64,000 nt of DNA. Source: Cunninghamia lanceolata (taxonomy: Eukaryota > Streptophyta > Pinopsida > Cupressales > Cupressaceae). Below are positions 11,057-22,279 of this stretch, piece by piece. Position 1 is the stretch's first letter. Each line of letters opens with the position of its first letter. A model generated the notes under the pieces. It saw only the letters and a program-made list of their open reading frames with translations, was not told the DNA's origin and made no database searches. The position numbers and the translations under genes were made by a program. The stretch spans positions 1 to 64,000 of the forward strand of contig BSBN01000242.1 in the NCBI GenBank assembly GCA_027924645.1. The letters are read 5' to 3'.

Positions 11057-11066
11057 ATTAAAATAA
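11057..11066. repeat. 10-bp target-site duplication, right copy
   Basis: ATTAAAATAA, the exact match of 9067-9076. The interrupted AT-rich unit resumes immediately afterwards. Confidence 0.85.
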
Positions 11067-11399
11067 CTAAAACTAATGTTATGTTTAGACAGTGTCAAAA
11101 TAGCAACATATTTGCAACTATCAATTTAAGAATAGAAAAAGATATATTTTTATAGTAAGTTGTAACGGATTTATATCCCTAAAGAAGATTCTATTTAGAT
11201 TTTATAAATTATTAAGAAAATCATAACTATTATTAATCAATAAATTAAATTAAAATTACGAGAGAGTTACCTAGATTCTTAAGAAACCACAATATTTACA
11301 ACTACGACAAAATTCTTATGAATTTATCCCTAGAAAAATAAAAAAAGGGAAAAAAAAGGGAGCAATTAGACAACTCCTATGGCAGTGTGAAGGCAGCCA
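11067..11399. other. Resumed AT-rich unit and spacer
   Basis: 11067-11160 continues the unit interrupted at 9076 and matches 8009-8095. The rest is AT-rich with no gene seen. It may include the downstream untranslated part of the MYB fragment on the minus strand. Confidence 0.55.
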
Positions 11400-11858
11400 T
11401 TAGAGCTCACATGGAAGGTTGAAAGCTTTAAATATGGAGAAGTCTCTGCAGGAGTACGAAAGTGTAATGCTAAGCTTCAGCGCAATCTTGTCATCCAAGT
11501 AATATGTCAAGTGCACATTGGACTTAATATCTCTAAGAAAAGGAAGAGGCAACAAACAAGGAGCGCTACCAAATCTAGCATGCATCTTTATTCTGTGGAA
11601 AGTCTGCAATAAAAAAACTTAAGGGATATACACACAGCAAAAACCTTGCACAACATATACACAATGTGTATACTAAATTCACTTACTGTTTCTAGTAATA
11701 AGTCACACATGTTGGATCTGTGCTTCTGCGCATGGCTAGCCACTTGCGTAGGGGTTCTCCTCGTCACTAAATTCTTTGAGATGGCCCTCCATTCTCCCTT
11801 CCCCACGGCGCGCAAGCCCATTAGAAATACTCTGCTCTCTTGTTCACTCCATGCACTC
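11400..11858 (-). pseudogene. MYB-related (SHAQKYF-class) gene fragment, two exons
   Basis: On the minus strand one exon (11858-11687) encodes the core of a single-repeat plant [27 protein letters not shown] and [13 protein letters not shown]. These match the third-helix signature of SHAQKYF-type transcription factors, here SHAQKHR. It begins after a splice acceptor (GTTGCAG) and ends at a GTAAGT donor. A second exon (11603-about 11400) follows a TTATTGCAG acceptor and stays open to a TAA; the joined frame has no stop. The N-terminal exon and the start codon are missing because the repeat arm begins at 11905. Fragment length and context suggest a captured or truncated gene; whether it is expressed is unknown. 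Confidence 0.72.
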
Positions 11859-11904
11859 CTGCAACGTACCTGAAACTTAGATCTAACGAAGTGTATGGGT
11901 AAGT

Positions 11905-12705
11905 GCACAAAGATGGGGGACCAAAAGGGGGTCTTAAGATGCCACTTTTTCTAAAATCAGGAAACATTGATGTTGGATGAGAAATTGAAGATAGCTACAC
12001 TCAAAATTTGAAGATGGAACAAAAACAAGAGTCGTAGTACTTTGAATCTAGTTTCTAAACCACTAATTTTTTTTCAAAAATAGTTGAGATTAAGCAGTTC
12101 AAAAAGGGGGAGCACACAAATTGGTCTTGTTTTTCTCGAAAAATCACAACATAGCATTTGGTGTGCTCCCCCTAAAATGTTAACTTTTTTTTAGTATTTC
12201 AAAAATTGCTTTAGTGAGAAATTATCTAACACCATGTAGTTTATCCTTGATTTTTCTGATAATTTTTTCATGAATAATTGATTTTTGAGTAATTTTCAAA
12301 GTGGACACATCCTGAAAAATAGAAAAATGAGCGTGCTCCCCCCTAAATTTTTTAAAAATTAATTGAAAATCAATTCTTTTTAATATGTGTAGAATGGAGT
12401 CTAGTTTCTAAAAATGTAACTTATTTCAAATTTTGATGAATGGTTAAAAAAAAGGTCAAAAATAGTAGAGACTAGTTTTTGAAAAAAAAAGGATACACTA
12501 ACAAAAGAAATTAAAGATGAAACCCTTAACATACTCAAAATGTGAAAAAATTTATATGGTTAGATAGATAACAGAGAGATTAAGATTATGGTGGTATTTT
12601 TTATGAGTTTTCATCGAAATAAGTGCAAACTTGATGGGGAGCATGCTCCAAATTATGTGGTTTTTGCTACAATCTAAAAAACACATCTTGGATGTCCTAA
12701 ACACT
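11905..12705. repeat. Right arm of the ~800-bp inverted repeat
   Basis: Reverse-complement counterpart of 1450-2264. It starts at the inner side with TATGGGTAAGTGCACAAAG followed by GGGGGACCAAAAGG, and ends near CATCTTGGATGTCCTAAAC. It has no coding capacity. The inner end directly borders the truncated MYB fragment; the outer end lies about 40 bp from the 5' LTR of the next element. Confidence 0.72.
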
Positions 12706-12740
12706 TATCAATGTTCTTGATGTTCATTTGAGTTGCCTTG

Positions 12741-12745
12741 AGTTG
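12741..12745. repeat. Target-site duplication AGTTG, left
   Basis: AGTTG precedes TGTGGTTA at the 5' LTR start and recurs at 25545-25549 after the terminal CCAACA. A caution is that AGTTG also precedes the internal start of the 3' LTR, so the LTR boundary could be a few bases off. Confidence 0.6.
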
Positions 12746-13243
12746 TGTGGTTACACAACACGCCCCATTTTTCCTTAGCAAAACAGGGACCCAACTTTTG
12801 CTTCTACTTGTTCCATGCTTTCTTGCTTTGGGTGGTTTGGAAAAAGTCAGATGAAACAGTAACATATCACCCATGCACATGCATATGCCTCTTAAGGAAG
12901 GGATCAATGTCAAAGTCAATTCGATCATCATAAACCCCATAATGTGAAAGAGCGCAAAATTCTAAGCAAGTTTGCCTTTTGGATCACCCTGAAATTCCTT
13001 AAGGGTAGGAAGTCATGTCCAGTCAAAGCTTGGTCAAAATTGATATTCCTAGAGGGTCACATTCACCAATATCCCTGATATTCACTAATATCCTTGATAT
13101 ATGTTTTTAACAAAGAGAACTCGATATCCGCATATTTGTCAATATGCGGACGTCAAACTTAAATGCTAGAGTTGTTTGCCCATCGAGAACATACGCACAT
13201 CCAAAGAGGGTCATATTAGTTAATATCCCTGATTTTCAACAAC

Positions 13244-13685
13244 ATGATGGTGACATCATCTTGTTCCACTTTATAAAAGACCCGATGTGACGATGATGTC
13301 ATCATGACCCAGATCCAAGAGGGTCATATTTCCTAATATCCTTGATCTTCCTTAATATGACGATGATGTCATCTTGACCTGATATAAAGAAGGCTCGATA
13401 TGATGCTGATGTCATCATATGTCTGACATCAGGAGGGTCATATTTCTCAATCTCCATCATGTTATCTAAGATCCTTGATCTTCCCTAATATGACAATGGC
13501 ATCATCTTAACCTGATAGAAAGAGGACCCGATATGATGATGATGTCATCAATATGCTCGACAACCGGAAGGTCATCTAGTTCCAAATATCTGTCATATTA
13601 GCTAACATGCCTGATCTTCGACAATATGATGACATCATCTCCCAAGCAGATTTGTAATATTAGTGATGATGATGACATCATCCTG
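13244..13685. promoter_or_regulatory. Array of GATGTCATC-type palindromes in the LTR
   Basis: About eight copies of GATGATGTCATCAT-like palindromes or their halves occur here, interspersed with recurring AGGGTCATATT and AATATCCCTGATC words. The cores TGATGTCA and TGACATCA are one base from the TGACGTCA bZIP site. The array lies upstream of the TATA-like box, where an LTR enhancer would sit. Function is inferred; the repeated motif is seen directly. Confidence 0.5.
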
Positions 13686-14450
13686 ATCTTCGAAGGTGAG
13701 GGATGTTTTTGTAAGCCTAAGATCCCTCATATTTCTTAATATCCTCATATCTACATTTGAGGCACGTAACAAATGGACCCTCGAACACCAACAGGAAGCT
13801 GCCACGTGGCAATCTGACTAGATCATGTCAGCAACTTATATTGCCATGATTTTTCATAAGAGGTATGGTGATCCAATTTTAGTCATCGGCCAACAGTTGG
13901 TCATCTTTGTGATGACACCATCATCATATTCCTGAATATCGGTCATATTCCTAATATCCCTGATATCTATGAATATGCATCCCCACATTTAATGTCATTT
14001 CAACGGTGGTTGAACCTTTCAATTTTTTGAATAATTACCCACCACTTTGTTAACACCTCCAATCAGGTGTCGATCAACGGGATACGCATTCAAACGACCA
14101 ATAGAAGATGGTAATTACAGGGTGAGAACGTGCTTATCTGGATATCACTTACATAGTAAAGGGTAACGAACATTAGGTATGTAATGGCAAAACCCTCTTT
14201 TGTCATTTATGGTTAGAATGAGAAGGTAAAATGGTGTTACCAGTAAATTGACGTGATGATGCATGAAATGTATTGCATAAGGATTTAAATCATCAAGATA
14301 CTGGTATTGTTGTAGAATTGCATAATCATATGACGTGTTTGATTTATTGCAGGATCCAATGGCAGTCTGGAAGAACAAGTTAGATGCAGAGTTTCTGAAG
14401 CCCATGCACATACAACCAGAGGGGGATATCCTTCAAATACGGACAAATAA

Positions 14451-14675
14451 ATGATACACATCCTGGAGGCTCTTGAAGACAAGCTTGTTGTAGATGACCC
14501 CTTGAACCATCTATCAGAGGACACAATCAATAAGGCCATGAGGATGAAGGCTAAATTAGAAAAGTACAATGAGATGTTGAATAGCAGAAAGAATAAATGG
14601 ACTGCATTACAAGCACAGATCAAATCTCAAGAACATGTAGTCAAGAAGGTCATCAGGATCATGAGGAAAAGATAG
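14451..14675 (+). CDS. Small coiled-coil-like ORF inside the 5' LTR
   Basis: A 74-codon frame: charged, helix-prone, with NHLSEDTINKAMRMKAKLEK and KKVIRIMRKR and no recognised family. It is also open in the other LTR (23979-24203). Just upstream, TTGATTTATTGCAG at about 14338-14351 looks like a splice acceptor. A preceding short frame (MAVWKNKLDAEFLKPMHI) ends in TGA overlapping this ATG as ATGA. Of seven differences between the two copies, five change the residue, so there is no sign of purifying selection. It may be a captured exon or a non-coding relic. Confidence 0.3.
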   Translation: MIHILEALEDKLVVDDPLNHLSEDTINKAMRMKAKLEKYNEMLNSRKNKWTALQAQIKSQEHVVKKVIRIMRKR

Positions 14676-14950
14676 AACAGAGTAATCCTAAGGCTCATGC
14701 AGATCCCCTACCCCTATAGAGGAAAGCTTATCCACTGATGAACAAGATGAAGAATGAGTAAGGATGCATGGTGATTAGGTCATCTGCATTATATGTTGAA
14801 GGAAATGATCAAGTAATACCAGATGGTTGCCAACTAGCAACTTGTACCACATGTATACCATTGACTCGGTCAAAAGGGAAATGTAAGTCATTGATCTTAA
14901 ATGACAAATTCTGATTGTTGGATCATTTGTAATCGCCTCCTCTCTTTGTC

Positions 14951-14960
14951 CTATAAAAGG
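14951..14960 (+). promoter_or_regulatory. LTR TATA box
   Basis: CTATAAAAGG within TCCTATAAAAGGAGATGG, conserved as TATAAAAGG in the other LTR at 24480-24488. It probably sets the transcript start near 14980, leaving about 1 kb of R-U5. Confidence 0.65.
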
Positions 14961-16017
14961 AGATGGAGTGCACCTTGTAACATGGGGTCAATCATTTTTA
15001 CATCTGACCAAAAGAGAGCCAATTATTTCATATTTGGCGAGAGATCAACAAGAAGGAGATTCAGATTTGAAACTTAATTGAGATTAGATTGTGGAAACAT
15101 CAGGTCTAACTCTCAAAGCTAATTGTAAATATACATGTCTATTGCATACTTAATGAAGAAGAAGATCTAGATTACATACAATCGTATACTTTGAGTAATC
15201 TGTGGAAGAATTCTGGACTTGTACTTTGATTTGCTGCGTCCCTTGGAGTGCAATTCATGTTGTGCATGTTGTCTTCATTCCTTTTCCATCAAAGTTTGCA
15301 CCAACCATACCTAGCTATGGAACATCCTGGTGAACATATGGTTTGATGTTTCTTCTCTTCATGATAGTATCTGGAGTGTATATGGATCAATAGCTAAAGA
15401 TTCACTCATTTTAGTAAAGTTTAGCAAGAATTCATTACATTTTTTAATTTCATTCAAATCATCATCATAATTGCAAATATATAGATAATCTAAAGCAAAT
15501 ACATAGAAATATGCTTATATCTCGAAGAAAACTGAATATATCCATAGCATATTTGAGTTGTAAAGCATGTACAATTGAAAATATCATGCAAATACATACC
15601 AATTTTAACAGTAATCATGCAAATATTTGCCTGTAAGCACATAATTTAGATAAATTCATAGTGCAGAGGTGAGAATTATTTAATAGCAGTTGATGATCAG
15701 AAGAATTGATCAAACTTATAAAATATCTTCATCATCTATTGAATATAGTAAGATTAACCTTGTCTATTAAAAGATTTATAGAAAGCAAGTGGAAAACTAG
15801 ATGTTCAAACATCAGTTCTTAGAAACAGAAATGTAAGGCCCCTTGAATGGAAAATAGCAAAGCACATCAACCTCTGAGCAACATCAGTAGATTATGAACT
15901 AATCCACAAAGACTTGGGATCATGAATTCTCTAAATTCATCGTATCTTTCAAGATGATAAAGGTTTGATTTGTAATTCTTTATCTATGTGTGTTTATGAC
16001 TAACATCATAACCAATA

Positions 16018-16175
16018 TAAATTGGTGCTAGAAGGAGGTTTGTTCAAGTCATCACTTGATTAAGAGATCTATTTCTGTTAAGTTAAAGTTGTTTGCATAT
16101 GTATGAGAACTTGTTGTAGTCCGCATGCCCCTCACTTCTAACGCAACATAAATTGGTGCTAGAAGGAGGCCTACT
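16018..16175 (+). other. Primer-binding-site region with duplicated TGGTGCTAGAAGG
   Basis: AAATTGGTGCTAGAAGGAGG occurs three bases after the LTR end (about 16020-16039) and again at about 16150-16170. The first copy sits where a tRNA primer-binding site belongs. It does not match the initiator-Met consensus TGGTATCAGAGC, so the primer is not assigned. Confidence 0.5.
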
Positions 16176-16789
16176 CTTCTGCTTCTTGAATTGGTTGCTT
16201 ACACATTATTCCTGCATCTACACAAGGTGATCTTGTCAAAGTTCATTAGAATTGGTTATGCTCGGGACATTTGTACAAAGATTCACTTGTTTTAGGTTGT
16301 TCTGAAAGTTCTGATCATAAATATTTCAGTATTGTGCATAAATACTTTAATCTTTGCTGTCAATTGCTTGGAGCTTTCAAATATTGAGTCATTGTTCAGG
16401 TTTTCCTACAAATATCCTATAGTAACCTGCCTGCATGATTTAATAACTTGATATTTGTGACCAGAAGTTCAATCCAGCTCATACTTGCATTTTGGTGCAA
16501 ATATTTCTTAAATATCTACCCTAGAAGATCATTTCCTTTGATCTTTGTGAGAATCTAGCCAAAATATCCATATTTGGTCTTAAACTATTAGAATCCTGGC
16601 TCACAGGCTTAATACCAGGTCTAGATCCATTAGACTCCTTGAAGAATTACCTATTCATGGACTTAGACCCTGTACCACTGACATCCATCATACTCCTAAG
16701 TCAAGTGCATCAGCATCCTCATCTAGACATATTGTAATACCTCTAGGATCCCCAGTTATACCTCACATACCTCAACCACCAGTCACAAT

Positions 16790-18016
16790 GTCATACTTTT
16801 CTGGTGAATAACCCTTAACCTTTACTGCATATCATCCTTTACCTAAAAGTCTTGATAAATTTGCCCTAAGTATCATCCATATTAGGATGCAGATGACAAT
16901 ATCAAGACATATAAGGATGCCTGTACTAGAGCAATGATTGAACATGAGGATGTAGTATCTAGAATGTTTCCATACTCCTTAGGAGAGGAAGCATACAATT
17001 GGTACATCAGCCTTGCTCAAGGCTCAATTAATTCATCGGTTGCCTCAAAAAAAGCTTTTACAGATAGGTTTAAAATACCTATAGATCCTGCAATGACTTG
17101 TCACCTTTTTGCTACAATTAAAAGAGTAGAAGGAGAACTGATCTCAAACTTCAACAGTAGGTTTCAAAAGATGTATTCGAAGCTAGTTGCTCCATACAAT
17201 GTAGGTGATGAGGCAGAAAGATCCATATACTATTCAGCCTTAGATCCCTTAACTTCTATGTTCATCAGAAGAACACATCCACCTATCACTGCAGTATCTG
17301 GTGCATTTGAAGAGGCTATTAAATTCAACTAGTAACTAACCCCAGGCTTTGCACCTAATGTTGGATATCCTACATATCTTGTGTAGCCTCAAGGCAATGG
17401 AGTCATAATGCCTCCTGCTACAATGGCTCATCCATTACAAGTACCTCCTCTTAGTATCATGCCTCCTCCGAATGGGAATAGTCAGATGATACAGTATGCA
17501 GGACATGCTCAAACACCTCAAGATGTAGGACAAAACAATAGCAATGGCACTTCTTTCTTTAAACCTCAACAAGAAAATGTAATAGCCAAAGTTCAAGAAG
17601 AGAAAGAAGACATCAAAGAAATGTCTACACAATTGAGGAAATTGACAACTGAGATTACACACTTGAGAGGTCAGAACTTCTATTCTCAACCAAATCAGAA
17701 TAGAGGATATCCTGATAGAGCATATGCAAATTACAATGAAAGGTCTGGATATCCTGATAGAGGACACAACAATGATAGGAACTTCAATAACAATAATAGT
17801 AATGCTGCTCCTAGGCCATCTAGAACATGGAACAGTAGGCCAAATAATGTTTCTTTTCCATCACCACTGGACAATCAGCTTCCTAATGAATCGAAACAAA
17901 CAACTAGAGTGAATTTAGCAGTGGCAGCACTTACAAATTGGTGTAGAAAACATAATACCAATGCACATGCAAAGCTAGATTGTCTTGAGTTTAAAAGAGC
18001 AGCCAGTATTTTTTAG
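16790..18016 (+). pseudogene. Gag of the Tat-like element
   Basis: Structural protein for particle assembly. The frame 16934-17332 has retrotransposon-gag features: MFPYSLGEEAYNWYISL, FTDRFKIP and ISNFNSRFQKMY. A stop at 17330 is followed by an Asn/Gln/Pro-rich segment (17408-18016) with NRGYPDRAYANYNERSGYPD repeats and a degenerate zinc-binding end, WCRKHNTNAHAKLDC. Stops before 16934 interrupt the N-terminus. Confidence 0.75.
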
Positions 18017-18022
18017 GCTAAA

Positions 18023-18688
18023 GTGTCCAACACCATAGGTGATCCTCCTTTCATTGAGCAGAATGAGATTGTTCCTTGTGGATATGATTCTGCCCTTGTG
18101 TTAGAGAGTTTTGTAAATCAACATCAGCGTCATCAAATGGCCTCCTTTCATGAGAACTACACGCTAGCATGTGAAGAATCTACCCTGGAATTTGAGATGA
18201 ATTATGTGTTTCCCTTTGAAGATGAAAATGAACCAAAACCAAAACATGAAGAAGTTCATGCCTACCAACAACAATATCAAGGTAGGCATAATTACAATCT
18301 CAGGAGCAATCCTAATAGACCCCCTGGTCCCTTGACCACATCAGTTCCTCCCAACAATTTCAACACTCCACCTGATCCTAAAGCTAGCAATAATCCTGGT
18401 CTTCCCAGGGTTAATACTCAGTATTTTGCACCCCAAAATACAGTGTCAAAAGCTACCAGTCAGCTCCTTGAATCTGATAAGCTAGTCACATATCTGGTAG
18501 AAGAGATGAAAAAGATCAAAATTAGCTTACCTCTAACAAAATTTCTTAAAACCCCAGTAATTAAGAAGGCTTTTCTGAATTCCTTAGAAGAATCCAGTCC
18601 AAGGGATGATAATCTAGGCCATAATCTGGGTCAGATCTTGAACAAGGATCATGCAGCCAAAGAAAACAATGTCAAACCTAGGGTGTAG
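18023..18688 (+). pseudogene. Gag-protease linker region
   Basis: An open segment of 221 codons continuing in a new frame: acidic, then Asn/Pro-rich, then charged (LVTYLVEEMKKIKISLPLTK, SLEESSPRDDN). No recognised domain. Its position between the gag zinc-binding end and the protease shows it belongs to the same polyprotein. Confidence 0.6.
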
Positions 18689-18689
18689 G

Positions 18690-19160
18690 CCACTATTTAG
18701 TCTACAGAGACCTCACATATGACTCTATATAGAGACAAAACGGAATCATCCCCTTTCCTACTCACATTGAGAATGTTTGGAAAAAACTTGCACAATTGCT
18801 TAGTAGATTTGGGTGCTTCAACAAATGTGATGCCCCTATCCATCTACAATGCCTTAGGGTTGCATCCATCCAAATCCCTCAAAAAGGTGACACAACTAGA
18901 TAAAACTAAATTGTGGTGGGAGAATTAACACATATCCACATGTAGTTAGCATCAGATCCAAGGATTCAATATTACATTGATATCCAAGTGGTGGATATCC
19001 CTGATACTTATGGAATGTTGCTCAGTAGAGATTGGTCAAAAACACTCAATGGTTACATGTATACTGACTTCAGTCACATGTGGTTATCTTGGAAGGGGAT
19101 TTCTAATCAAACAAAGATAGAAGATGAACTAAGGATGAAACATATGATCCAATAATATAA
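18690..19160 (+). pseudogene. Retroviral-type aspartic protease
   Basis: Cleaves the element polyprotein in the family. The motif CLVDLGASTNVMPLSIYNAL (about 18800-18850) replaces the usual D-S/T-G with D-L-G, as seen in some plant gypsy proteases. After a frame break the typical tail VVDIPDTYGMLLSRDW and TDFSHMWLSWKG follows at about 18985-19095. Stops at 18926 and 18945 inactivate it. Confidence 0.75.
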
Positions 19161-20160
19161 TAATACTAATGAGATATTGTATGTGGATGTTGAACCAGGA
19201 GTTTATACTATTAGACCTCAAGCAGTCAGAATGGAAGAAGTTCTAATTTACAACACACACATGCATGAAGATGTTCATTAGGATAATAGAGTGATCATAG
19301 AGTCAAATTGTAGTTCAAGCGATAATGATGAAATAGATCACTTTAAAGATTTTGAGTTGTACTTATCTAGAGAAATGCAATGTTGTCAGATACTAGGTAT
19401 ATCCAGTGAAGATATCTTAATTGAAAGTTGGTGTAGGTTACATGATGAAGCACATTCAAGAAAACTTGCAATGCATGCTTGGATATGATGGAATTGGAAC
19501 GAGTTTATAGCGAGAAGGGACCATCTTCAACCAAAGTAAGTACAATATCTAGTTATGATGATACTTATTCTTGTTTGTCATCTGCAGGTACAGGAGAATC
19601 AAAAGAAATTACATATCAGGATAAAGTTTACATGTATAATCCAGATGAGATCTTGATGTATGATGGAAATATCCACAGAGATGAAAATAGTATCACCTCA
19701 AGGACTAACTACTTAATTGAGTTTGATTATGAATTGTCAGATAAAGATAAAGGAAGTACCCTGACAAAGTTTGAAGAGTTCTTATCTAAGCAAGTTCAAA
19801 GGCTTACATTGTAGGTAGTTTCTCCACATCATCCATTAATTGAAGGGTGGTACAGGTTACATGAGGCACCACATTCAAAAACCACATGCGCATTATGCTT
19901 GCATATACTAAATAAGCAAGAGCAACTCTTTTTGAAGAATCAGTTATCTGGTGACAGAGACATGCTCCAAGAAAAAGGAGAAAAGATTAAAGTACAATCA
20001 GATAGTGATAGAGAGGATACCACAGAAGTGAAAAGAAGAGAAATATCATGTTCACATCAGTCACCAAAAGGGACAAAAAATGAATCCCAAAATTTGAAAT
20101 GGATATCAAGTTGTGAAGCTACTAGAGCTAAAAAGAAAAGAGAAGGCCCTGAGAAGCCAT
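19161..20160 (+). pseudogene. Non-RT spacer where reverse transcriptase is expected
   Basis: Open segments at 19291-19488, 19479-19814 and 19899-20213 encode acidic and basic sequence with no reverse transcriptase motifs (no YxDD block, no LPxG-type blocks). A ~65-bp word is duplicated: LIESWCRLHDEAHS at about 19420 and LIEGWYRLHEAPHS at about 19840. It either replaces or results from deletion of RT and RNase H. Confidence 0.6.
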
Positions 20161-21400
20161 TAACAAAAGATAAACCATGGATCCTTAGGATTGATGGATC
20201 CAAGTCTAAATAAGGAGATGGAGTAGGCATAGACCTTATCGACCCAGAAGGAGAAGCCCTTTTCAAGAAGAATTATGAGGGGATATATCTTAGATGTCTA
20301 GATAGACCAGAAGCAGATAAGGTTCTTGCTGAGTTACATGACAAGTTTGGAATAGCACATGGTTCTCACTTAGCCATTGCACATGCTATCCTAAGAGCAG
20401 GATATTACTGGCCAACAATCTTTAAGGACACTGTTGAGCACATCAAATGTTGCCACACTTGTCAAGTCTCTACTAACAGAGAGAAATATGATGCTCAACC
20501 CTTGTAGCTAGTTATGGAGATGTGCCCATTTGCCTAATGGGGGATGGATTTTATAGGTCCTATCAATCCTCCATCATCTTCTAGCCACAAGTATGTTTTG
20601 ACAATCACTGATTATTGCACTAGGTGGACTGAAGCAGTCAGCAGCAAAACATGCACCGTATATGATGTGATCAAATTCCTATAGAATAACATAGTGACCA
20701 GGTATGGAATTCCATATGCCCTAGTATGTGATAATGGACCAGCTTTTGCATCATTAAGATTGTCTAGTTGGGCTTTTGATTATGGAATCATTTTGAAAAT
20801 TTCTCCAAATTACTATCCCCAGGGAAATGGCTTAGCAGAGTCAACAAACAAAAAATTATTGAGTATCATAAAGAAACTAATAGAGAAGAACCCTAGGGAA
20901 TGGAATACCCTGCTTAAGTATGCCTTATGGGTGGATCGAACCAAAATGAAAGTTGTCTTAGGAAATTCTCCTTGCCACTTAGTATATGGGGTGGATCCTC
21001 CTCCCTGTTAATCTCAAGATCCCCACATTGCAGTTCACACAAGAGTCTTTGGGTATAGACAATAAACAAGAAGTTAGGTTGCTGCAACTCATGCACCTAG
21101 AAGAAAAGAGAGATAAGGCGATTGATCAATTCACCAAACATTAGGCTATTGTCAAACATTGGTTTGATAAAAGAGCTAGGATAAAAGCTTTTACAATTTT
21201 AGATCTAGTCCTAGCATAGGACAAGGCACGTGAAAAGAAAGGTGATCATGGAAAATTTGATAAACTTTGGATAGGTCCTTTCTAGATTTTAGAGATCCTA
21301 GGAGATAGTACTTATAGACTCAAGACCCTAATAGGTGAGGATGTTCCATTTCCAGTCAATGGACAATTCCTTAAACACTACTTCCAAGCTTAGATAGGGT
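20161..21400 (+). pseudogene. Fused second RNase H fragment and integrase
   Basis: PWILRIDGSKSK and GVGIDLIDPEGEALFKKNY (20175-20275) match the start of the extra RNase H of Tat elements. The domain is then cut short and joins the integrase zinc region (LHDKFGIAHGSHLAIAH, CCHTCQ). The integrase core keeps MDFIGPINPP, LVCDNGPAFA and YYPQGNGLAEST, so all three DDE residues are present, but stops at about 20505, 20535, 20683, 21009 and later break the frame. The C-terminal part (FDKLWIGPF, GDSTYRLKTL, LKHYF) is recognisable. Confidence 0.8.
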
Positions 21401-22279
21401 CAGGGCCTGATATTGTATCATAATGTATATTCAGTATAGTTACTTATACAGTTTGCTTTGTGTGTTTTATTGTTTGCTTTGTTTGCTTGTTATTGTTGAG
21501 CCCTTGTTTTGGTCAGGCAAGATAGTGCACCTTTCCACTTTAGAAAACTAGCAAAATTGTTAGAATTCAAGTGATGAGTACAAATTCTTACATAGGTTGT
21601 AACTCACGCTGAGAAGTACCTTTGATCAGGTCTGTGATATCCGGTTCATCAATGATACCTTTTCTTGATCAAAGAGATTTTCACAATGACTCACCTAACA
21701 GCCTTGGGTTTGTTGAACACATTAGTGTAGGTGTTAAGTGAAAAATCCAGAGGTCACCCTTGCTACCATTGCAATTCCCAACCTAAAACAACAAGTGATC
21801 ACACCTTGCATAATGAGCTTACATGATCATATCTTATGAAAATTGAATACAAAAAAAAGAAAGAAAAAGAAATATATTGAATATCCAAAAAGGATAAAAT
21901 TTAGGCCATCTAAGTAACTCTACCAGGGCTATGGACGCCTTCTAGCAGTGGGGCTCTACTTAGGGGAATTGCAATGATAACCTTGCCAGGCCTATGGACG
22001 CCTGCTGGCAGCAAGGCTCTACCCAGATTGGCTATGAGGGATGAACCCAAACTATGTAGCTTAACACTAGTTACTAGTATCTTCAACTTACTTTCAAGAT
22101 GAGAATTATTAATCACCTACACATACCTGATCCCTTATCAACATCATTATACTTATGAAAATTATATCATTCAAAAAGATCGTGATGCTTATGCTTAGAG
22201 AGAGTCAGAACATTATGTTTTAGTGTGTCCTCATCCCTTGAATTATTTGAATTTGGTTGTTTTCTTTGGTGGCGAGTTG
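21401..22279 (+). other. 3' untranslated part of the Tat-like element
   Basis: No coding frame of note. It contains a direct repeat of a CTGCTGGCAG/CTTCTAGCAG-GGGCTCTAC word (about 21945-22022). The sequence before the 3' LTR (GTGGCGAGTTG) is not a clean polypurine tract. Confidence 0.55.

Larger units (their letters stand above)
12746..16017 (+). repeat. 5' LTR of the Tat-like element (3.27 kb)
   Basis: Starts TGTGGTTACAC and ends TAACCAATA (CCAACA in the 3' copy), so the two ends are short imperfect inverted repeats. Direct repeat of 22280-25544. The upstream half holds a palindromic motif array. A small ORF lies at 14451-14675 and a TATA-like box at 14952. The downstream part (U5 or transcribed leader) is about 1 kb. 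Confidence 0.88.

Noticed and set aside
13244..13685. CRISPR-like array
   Set aside because: Repeats are short palindromes with irregular spacing inside an LTR of a plant element.
14285..14623. 112-codon minus-strand frame in the LTR, also at 23813-24151
   Set aside because: It lies antisense to the small plus-strand ORF, shows no recognisable features and is probably a shadow.
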